Below the pieces are notes generated by a model. That model saw nothing but the letters and a program-made list of their open reading frames with translations. It ran no database searches and was not told the origin of the DNA. A stretch of DNA of 64,000 bases from Dactylorhiza incarnata (lineage: Eukaryota > Streptophyta > Magnoliopsida > Asparagales > Orchidaceae). Made by a program: the position numbers and the translations under genes. The stretch spans positions 17,340,001-17,404,000 of the forward strand of contig JAWHQI010000019.1 of the NCBI GenBank assembly GCA_033032865.1. Reading direction: 5' to 3'. Shown here in pieces: positions 57,171 through 64,000 of the stretch. The stretch's first letter is position 1. Each line of letters opens with the position of its first letter.

Positions 57171-57870
57171 TCAGAAAGGGTCCTCATGACTCAGCATGTC
57201 CCTTTGAGAGAAAGTGATTTTTTCTGCTGGGGGTGGGGCCGTGGATGTCGAAGCCATGCTCCGGCGGTAGATGGTATGGAGGCTCGCCTTGCGGGTTGCC
57301 TCCACCCCTACTCCCCCATGGATCACTCCGATCCCTCCTCGAGTCCCCACATCGGCCCGGTCCACACACCTCTCCTCCTCATCCTCCCGAGGCAGGACCT
57401 CCTCAATCCTCACCTGCTGATACTGCTGCGACACCGACATTCTAGCTCTATTTGTCTCCAAAAACTCTGGGCATGTGGCCATTGCGTGACCTTCCTCATC
57501 ATGTAAGTCATAGTAGGGCAACGTCACCTCTCCCCTCTCAGCCTCCGCCTCCCTATTTCCCCTTCTCCTTCCTGCTCCTGCTCCTTCTCTCCTTCCTCTT
57601 CCTCCCCTTCCTCGCCTGATCGCCATGGACTGCTGAGGCGGGGGAGGCACCGACCAAGGACCTTGCCTCCATCCCAACTGATGGGGTCTTCCTGGCCCCC
57701 ATAGTAGTTACCCCCTCCCGGGGCGTAACCTCTTCCTTGACCTTGCATCCCCCCGCCCTGCTGCCTCCATCCCCCCTCCGAGGCCCGGGGCTCTTCCCTT
57801 CTCCGCACCTCCTACTGCTTGACTTCCGACTCACTGAGCTTTGCTAGCCTCCTGGTGAGCTCCGGATTGG
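57171..57870 (-). pseudogene. Tat-lineage gag C-terminus
   Basis: NPELTRRLAKLSESEVKQ, typical of the end of Tat gag, begins right at 57868 next to the inserted Athila-like LTR. A Gly/Arg-rich basic stretch follows, and then a degenerate zinc knuckle YYDLHDEEGHAMATC in which the first Cys pair is altered (frame 57677-57171). RIEEVLPREDEEERCVD leads on to protease. The N-terminal two thirds of gag and the 5' LTR lie beyond the inserted element and outside the window. Confidence 0.8.
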
Positions 57871-58164
57871 TGATGAGTCCCAATTATATACACATTTATG
57901 GACTCATCTGGGCCGATTATCTAGTCTATACACTACACTTTAGGCATGTTTTCGTTCATATTTGATAGCCACTGATTATTCCATGCTAAGTGCACTCCTA
58001 GGAACATTTTGGTGTGCAATTGTGCGCTTTATTATTGGGGGCAAGCACAATGTGCTCCCCATTCTTTTTATGGTGTTATACTTGTGCTGGAGGTCTGTTC
58101 CCAGCATTTGGATTTGTTGTGCAGGTGGGCAGATCATCCATATTGCCCAGAATTCATCCTGTAT

Positions 58165-58485
58165 GAATCGCACGGTCGTGCGTTCACTTGAAGCACGGTC
58201 AGATGCGGTCGTGCGCAATGATCAGCTGGTCAATATGGTGATCTGCCCCGCTCGTGCGTTATCTTCACGCACGGTTGGACTCAACCGTGCGCGAACAAAA
58301 CGCACGACATCCTATTCTTTGCCGGATTTCGAGCTTTCTGAATTTACCTGTGCGTTCTTACGCACGATCGTCTTCGATCGTGCGTAAGTAAAATGCACGG
58401 GCACTCTGGGTAATCTTCCTGGCATTTCTTCTCAATTAATATTGCATGGTTCACGCACGGTCGTGCGTTCGACCGTGTGTGACCA
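58165..58485 (+). repeat. GCACGGTCGTGC word island in U3 of the Athila-like LTR
   Basis: More than ten GCACG/CGTGC words occur here. Examples are CGCACGGTCGTGCG (58169-58182), the 13-bp-arm hairpin TTACGCACGATCG/CGATCGTGCGTAA (58358-58387) and CACGCACGGTCGTGCG at about 58452. In the 3' LTR (63000-63310) the same places read, for example, CGCACGATCGTGCG, a perfect palindrome. Confidence 0.85.
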
Positions 58486-58502
58486 AATTTCTGATTATTT
58501 TG

Positions 58503-58510
58503 TATAAAAG
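58503..58510 (+). promoter_or_regulatory. TATA box of the Athila-like LTR
   Basis: TTGTATAAAAGCTGC begins about 20 bp after the last word of the island and is conserved at 63340 in the 3' LTR. Confidence 0.75.
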
Positions 58511-59506
58511 CTGCAGCTCTTGCCCTATTCTGGATCGATCTTCTTTCCCGCGCCTAAGGGTTCCTGCTCTGCGCCATTTTCGCCGCTCCATCACCGCCCA
58601 CCTTTGTGAGGAGCTCCGACCGCCATTCTCTTGCAAATCTCTAGCCGGAGCATCCTCTAGGCCTCCTCCATTGTTCGTGCACCTCCAAAGCTCCATTTTG
58701 AGGGATTTTCTGCTGCATATATGAAGTTCTCCGGTGAGATCGTGGCCAAGGATGATTGACATAGAAGACGGGTACAATAGAAGAAGGTGACAGCTCTTCT
58801 GGACCCGAGACGGTAGTTGGAGCCCGAGCTCGGACAAGGATTGACAACCCTAGATTCCGGCCGTGAACCTCCGATGAGTCTTCGTGCTTTGGTTGTAATC
58901 TAAACCCCCCTTCATATTGTAGTACTATTTTTCTTCTATTATTTGTGTGCATGGATAATGTATGCTAAATCTTGCTATGCCATTTAGTATATTCTATGTC
59001 TATGTGAAATATCTATGTGGTCAATTTTAGTGAGGAGCGCCCCATTCCATCTTCCATCCCACCGTCACGTTCGTGTGCCGCACTAGCAATTGCTAGTGGC
59101 GTGCCTGTCGACGAGGTGCTTGCGACCCTCATTCCGCCGGTGTGACTCATTCCATTCTGTTTGCCTACTCACCCATCCGCCCTAGCGTAGTAGCGCGTTC
59201 AAGGCCTACGTAGTTTCCATCCCGCCTCGCGAAGCATTGCATAAAGGCATTGCATAGGAGTAGTTGTAGTATTTTCTCTTTATTTCCACCAACCAAAACC
59301 CCCGTTTCCGTAACCCATCTGACATAAAGGACTTCAATCTCATGTCCTTCCTTAATAGTAAACTCCACCTTACTGTGTTCCTTCGATATCGATACTCGGG
59401 GATTTGCTCCTCATTTTATATTACTTGAACGATCGGTACACTGCCGTTTCGTGCCGCAGTCTTGCTACCGCCTATAGCGGTGTGCTAGATTTGCGCATCA
59501 AGTTTT

Positions 59507-59524
59507 TGGCGCCGTTGCCGGGGA
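59507..59524 (+). other. Primer-binding site, tRNA-Asp type
   Basis: TGGCGCCGTTGCCGGGGA is the complement of the 3' end of plant tRNA-Asp, the usual primer of Athila-like gypsy elements. It lies six bases after the LTR end. Confidence 0.92.
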
Positions 59525-59715
59525 ACACAGACGTGTGAGTTTTCTAGAGAGGAAGAGCTGTGAGATAAAAGTTCTTTTCCATTTGTGTATTGCATTCTTT
59601 TGTTTTATTTCTTCTTATTCTGCTTTCTTGTTTTACTTAGGTTGCTTAGTAAATTGTTTTTGGGTGTAGCATTTTGCACAATAGTGTTTTTCTTTTGAAT
59701 CTTGTTATCCTCACA
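59525..59715. other. Leader of the Athila-like element
   Basis: T-rich non-coding sequence with no gag start visible. Confidence 0.5.
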
Positions 59716-60962
59716 CAATGTGAGCTTCATTTAATATTTGTTGCCGTTTGTATGGAGATATTTCTCATGCTAGTGATAGATGTCCAAAGGGAGATAATAG
59801 CCCTAGCACTCAAGGCCCAGTATATGGAGCACCAACTTTGTTTGGTACTCCATATGGTGCGCGTATGTCCTATGGCTATTCTGCTGAGCCTTTACCATCA
59901 CACTTCTTTTCGGCTTCAGCTCCTGCTGTGCCAAAGAAGCCTGCAAGGCAGTGCTTGTTTTGTCAGAGCACAGATCATGCTTTGAAGGATTGTGCTGCTT
60001 ATCTTTGCCAATTGGACGAGGATGACGAGCCGGATATCCGGATCATCCCGACTCCTAACTCTGGCGGCATACCTTCAACATCTCGTTATGTGTCCGTGTC
60101 ACCTTCACATTTTGAAGGGTATGGTGGGGACACAGTCACCAGATGTGTGGCTGATCTAGGCTCTGACATGGCTGAGCCCATCTCCCCTGTGCATATATCA
60201 CCGTGTATAGATTCGATTCTTTGTGAGGAATCGATGCTTGACTTTTATCCAAGCACTATTCCTCCCCCTATTGTGCATTTTACTACATTTGTCTCTGACG
60301 ACATTATTGAGGATGTTTCTCAGGATAAGGCAGGTGATTTATGTGTTGTGCCTATTCCTATGGAGGAGGATATTTTCCAAGGTGACGAGGATTCTACCTC
60401 AGCACCGGTGGAGGAAGTCCAAATCGTGGAGGAGGTCACTGATGATCCTACTGAGCCCTGCAGCATTGTCGATGATGCCGACAATATCTTATTTCCCCAA
60501 CCTCTTGGGAGTGAGACCGGGACCACTCCCTCGATTGATGTTCATTTAAGTTTTTCTTCTTCTTTTTTTCCTAACCCCCCTTCTTCATCTGAGACTGTGC
60601 AGGTTGAGTCTTCACAGGTACTTCAGGAGGACTTGGAGCATTCTGCTCAAGTCAATGATGAGTGCATCCTCTTATGTGAGGAGGTTGATCCCCCCTCCGT
60701 AGAGGAAGCTCCACTCATTGCCGTCTCCTCCTGCTGCCTCCCTGGAGATGACACCTTGCTAGGCAAGGATTTATTTTATGGTGAGACGAGTGAGGACCAG
60801 CCTTCCTCCTCTTCTTACTTCCTATTTCCTCTACCTGTGTTAAGCAGGTATTATTATTTAGGTAGAGGGGTAACTGTTCTGTCTCCGTATCGGTATCCTC
60901 TACCGACACGCACATTAGAACAGTTACCTGTTCATTTCCTTTTTCATACTCCCATTAGCTAG
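59716..60962 (+). pseudogene. Gag-derived ORF with two zinc knuckles, Athila-like element
   Basis: From ATG 59748 the frame is open for 404 codons, but the same frame reaches left to a TGA near 59718 and includes most of a first knuckle, CRLYGDISHASDRC, whose second Cys reads Tyr. The second knuckle CLFCQSTDHALKDC is intact (CX2CX4HX4C, about 59950-59991). The remainder is strongly acidic with Asp/Glu/Ser/Pro repeats (IVEEVTDDPTEP) and has no protease or RT motif. The capsid part upstream is missing. It may still be translated as a short acidic zinc-knuckle protein, but that is speculation. Function unknown. Confidence 0.6.
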
Positions 60963-62709
60963 AACTGTGTTGTTTTTAAATAAGTCGTGCTGGGATGACA
61001 ATAACCCAAGTAGTTATCTTACTTTTCCTGCATTTCTTATTTCATCTTGTTTAGTTTAGTTAGCGGTATATTATTTTATTTTTGTATATTTTCTTTTGTT
61101 TTTGACGGAGCTCACTCCTGCAGGTCCTTCTTCTGGATGGCAGACGCTGCAGCTTTGTCTTGATTCACACGCCAAACTTCTGGTATGCTCACTTGCTGAG
61201 CATTGGGTACTCCCTTCCCCTAGCTCTATTTTTGATTTTCATAGTTACATATTGTGTTGGATTGTTTAGTTTAAGTCTGGGGGAGAGCTATTTTCTGTAC
61301 CCGCTCACATGCACTATTGCATAGCATACTAGAAGCTTCTTTTTAAATTGTTGTTCATTCTTTTTGTGCACCACATCACCCACTTGAGCGCGCACTCACT
61401 TGTGTGTGTGTTTCCGTTCATGCTTATTTTGGTTGGAATGTGAAATAGGATGTTAGCTTAGGAATTGCAAATCAGAGTGCGATGTTGACTCTTGTAGTGC
61501 TCTAGTCGCATCCGCATGCTCCAGTAGAATTTGAGTAAAATTAGATTATTTCTATGCATTTAATTTACGATTAGTGTTTTTGCATAGTTTTAGATTTATT
61601 ATACTCAATTGGTGAATGTGAATGAAATTGGCAGTAGCACGATGTTGTGTGTAGGCAAGCGCTAGTTGTGTATTGCTCGAGTCGGAAGGAAGGTTTACCT
61701 TTCTCGTGGGCTAAGAACTTGCCCCGAGCGACTCTTGAAGAATGGGCGAGAGCAACTCATATTGTTAAACATGATGTAGGCCATTTTTTGGCTAGTTTGA
61801 GCCTTGTTTCCCATGACCTATGCGTTTACCTTTGCCAGCCAAGTTTGTGCCGACCCCTCCTTTGTTTCAGCTCTTCTTTCAATCACCAAAGCCTGAAGCT
61901 TATCTTATTATCGCAACCAAGTAGCGAGTTAACTGAAATCATGTTTCTTGATTTGGTGTGATGTATGGAACCTTTGTGATGTGAAAGAAAAATCTGTATT
62001 ATTTGCTGAGCTCATTATTGTGAACCAACCGGGGGATAAAAGAAAAAGAAAAAAATGAATGAAGTTAAAAGAAAAATCTAAAAAGAATTGGAATGAAAAG
62101 AAATCCCTTTGAGCGTAATAGAAAATTCAGTTGGTATTTGTTGGAGTAGGCTGTGTGCACAGCCAGTTTTCAAGCTAAGTCTGGGGTGTGTCACACTAGC
62201 ATCGTTCTTGGTCTTGTTTTGGTACAACATTATCTTTTGACTCAATTGGGTTGTGTAGCCGTCTCGTTTATCATTGAATATCATACCGTAACCTAAGCCC
62301 CATTATAACCTGAAAGTCCTATTGATTTAACTTGTGAGTTTGCTAGCGCTGTGGAGAGAGTGTAATCGGGCAAGCTTATGGTTCTCGTCATTGATGGATT
62401 TCAGCAGAGTTATCCCCGAATATCGGTCTTTAGCAACACCCTCCTGAGTGGCTTGTGTACTTTCACACCGGGCATGACCGCACAAGTTCTTCATGATTCA
62501 CCAGTTGAGTATCAATAAATCTTTATTTACGCTTTAACACTTTGTAAATTAGTTAGCATAGTTAGAATCTCCTTTTACTGAATTTCTATTTGCATGCGTA
62601 TGATACTTCGCACCGTACTCCTATTTTGCAATTCCCTTCACTAACTACCATTTTCATACTCCGCCGGATTTGTTTGCTCGGGACGCGCAAACAGGTAAGT
62701 CTTGGGGTG
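60963..62709 (+). other. Athila-like 3' interior, non-coding, with polypurine-like motifs
   Basis: No gene is recognised. TTTAAGTCTGGGGGAGAG (about 61270), GCTAAGTCTGGGGTGTG (about 62173) and GTAAGTCTTGGGGTG (just before the 3' LTR) are three versions of one purine motif. The last is in the polypurine-tract position. Small open frames (61647-61961 and others) lack motifs. Confidence 0.5.
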
Positions 62710-64000
62710 TGATGAGTCCCAATTATATCCACATTTATGGACTCATCTGGGCCGATTATCTAGTCAATGCACTACACTTTAGGCATGTTTTCGTACATAT
62801 TTGATAGCCACTGATTATTCCATGCTAAGTGCACTCCTAGGACCATTTTGGTGTGCAATTGCGCGCTTTATTGTTGGGGGAAAGCACAATGTGCTCCCCA
62901 TTTTTGTATGTTGTTCTACTTGTGCTGGAGGTGTGTTCCCAGCGTTTGGATTTGTTGTGCAGGTGGGCAGATCGTCCATATTGCCCAGAATTTATCCTGT
63001 ATGAATCGCACGATCGTGCGTTCACTTGACGCACGGTCGGCTGCGGCCGTGAGCAATGATCGGCTGGTCAATCTGGTGATCTGCCCCGCTCGTGCATTTT
63101 CTTCACGCACGGTTGGACTCAACCGTGCGCGAACAAAACGCACGACATCCTGTTATTTGCCGGATTTCGAGCTTTCTGAATTTACCCGTGCGTTCTTACG
63201 CACGATCGGCTTCGACCGTGCGTGAGTAAAACACGCGGGCGCTCTGGGTCGTCTTCCTAAAATCTCTTCTTAATTAATATCGCACGGTTCACGCACGGTC
63301 GTGCGTTCGACCGTGCGTGACCAAATTTCTGATTATTTTGTATAAAAGCTGCAGCTCTTGCCCTATTCCGGATCGATCTTCTTTCCCGCGCCTAAGGGTT
63401 CCTGCTCTGCGCCATTTTCTCCGCTCCATCACCGCCCACCTTTCGGAGGAGCTCAGTCCGCCATTCTCTTGCAAATCTCTAGCCGGAGCATCCTCTAGGC
63501 CTCCTCCATTGTTCGTGCACCTCCATAGCTCCATTTTGAGGGATTTTTTGCTGCATATATGAAGTTCACCGGTGAGATCGTGGCCAAGGAAGATTGACGG
63601 AGAAGATGGGTACAATAGAAGAAGGTGACAGCTCTTCCGGACCCCGGACGACAGTTGAAGCCCGAGCTCGGACAAGGATTGACAACCCTAGATTGCTGCC
63701 GTGAACCTCCGATGAGTCTCCATGCTTTGGTTGTAATCTAAACCCCCCTTCATATTGTAGTACTATTTTTCTTCTATTTTTTGTGTGCATGGATAATGTA
63801 TGCTAAATCTTGCTATGCAATTTAGTATATTTTACGTCTATGTGAAATATCTCTGTGGTCTATTTTAGTGAGGAGCGCCCCATTCCATCTTCCATCCCGT
63901 CGTCACGTTCGTGTGCCGCACTAGCAATTGCTAGTGGCGTGCCTGTCGACAAGGTGATTGCGACCCTCATTCCGCCGGTGTGACTCATTCCATTCCGTTT
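62710..64000 (+). repeat. Athila-like 3' LTR, cut by the window end
   Basis: TGATGAGTCCCAATTATATC onward matches the first 1290 bp or so of 57871-59500 with scattered substitutions. The island (63000-63310) and TATA box (about 63340) are conserved. Confidence 0.92.

Larger units (their letters stand above)
57871..59500 (+). repeat. Athila-like 5' LTR
   Basis: 1630 bp, TGATGAGTCCC...GCGCATCA. A GCACGGTCGTGC word island lies at 58165-58485, a TATA box at 58503 and a CT-rich leader thereafter. The region 59040-59500 contains U5-like GC-rich text. Open frames in it recur in the 3' LTR and are not genes. Confidence 0.92.
57871..64000 (+). mobile_element. Athila-like non-autonomous LTR element inserted in the Tat gag
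   Basis: The 5' LTR is 57871-59500, the interior 59501-62709 (3.2 kb) and the 3' LTR starts at 62710 and leaves the window. A primer site for tRNA-Asp follows the 5' LTR. Only a gag-derived frame is found and no pol, so it relies on other elements or is a LARD-type derivative. The left flank is ATTGG. The right TSD is outside the window. Confidence 0.88.

Noticed and set aside
58446..58952. Open frames on both strands repeated near 63.3-63.8 kb
   Set aside because: LTR and leader sequence of the Athila-like element, duplicated with the LTR.
59507..59524. tRNA-Asp gene fragment
   Set aside because: Only 18 bases complementary to the tRNA 3' end directly after an LTR. It is a primer-binding site.

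Overview
The window looks like intergenic heterochromatin of a flowering plant. No host gene, tRNA, rRNA or bacterial feature could be supported. Almost every recognisable base belongs to LTR retrotransposons nested in, truncated by or abutting one another. Evidence for a plant: Copia elements with an extra ORF after pol (SIRE/Maximus type), chromovirus (Tekay-like) and Tat-lineage Ty3/gypsy proteins, initiator-tRNA-Met primer sites in several elements and a tRNA-Asp type primer site in an Athila-like element. All coding regions carry stops, frameshifts or deletions, so nothing here looks autonomous. The species cannot be named from the sequence.

Layout. 1-3756: LTR-like remnants and the 3' end of a minus-strand chromovirus (integrase tail and chromodomain). 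3762-28236: Copia-A, complete with LTRs, TSD ACTCT, primer site and polypurine tract, but with only a decayed gag. Inside it lies Copia-B (7460-22418, TSD CTCTG), a SIRE-like element with gag, protease, integrase, RT, RNase H and a large extra ORF (aORF). Copia-B was itself hit by two elements now reduced to solo LTRs: a Copia LTR at 10631-11940 (TSD GGGTG) and a gypsy-type LTR at 14897-16868 (TSD ACACC). A further gypsy-like LTR fragment lies at about 23415-24960. 28242-32979: an old minus-strand gypsy LTR with three tandem arrays. 32980-37617: the 3' end of a minus-strand SIRE-like element (Copia-C) with LTR, polypurine tract and a spliced aORF homologous to that of Copia-B. 37618-46366: a chromovirus with a truncated 5' LTR, deleted pol and a 3.8 kb 3' LTR. 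46367-57870: a plus-strand promoter and spliced genes (Transposase_28-like), a 19-copy 95-bp array, then a minus-strand Tat polyprotein (integrase to gag). 57871-64000: an Athila-like non-autonomous element whose 3' LTR runs off the window.

The most unusual signal is shared by unrelated elements. The LTRs carry, usually upstream of the TATA-like box, an island of short palindromic words, with a different word per family: TTCGACGAA, CTACCGC..GCGGTAG, CAGCGGATCCGCTG, CGCACGATCGTGCG and GCGGTC..GACCGC. The TTCGACGAA word recurs in four LTR families and at both internal ORF junctions of Copia-B. Other notable features are phase-1 mini-exon duplications in the Copia-C aORF, promoter-driven spliced genes antisense to the Tat polyprotein, repeated poly(G)/poly(C) expansions, and a 2 x 155-bp higher-order repeat.
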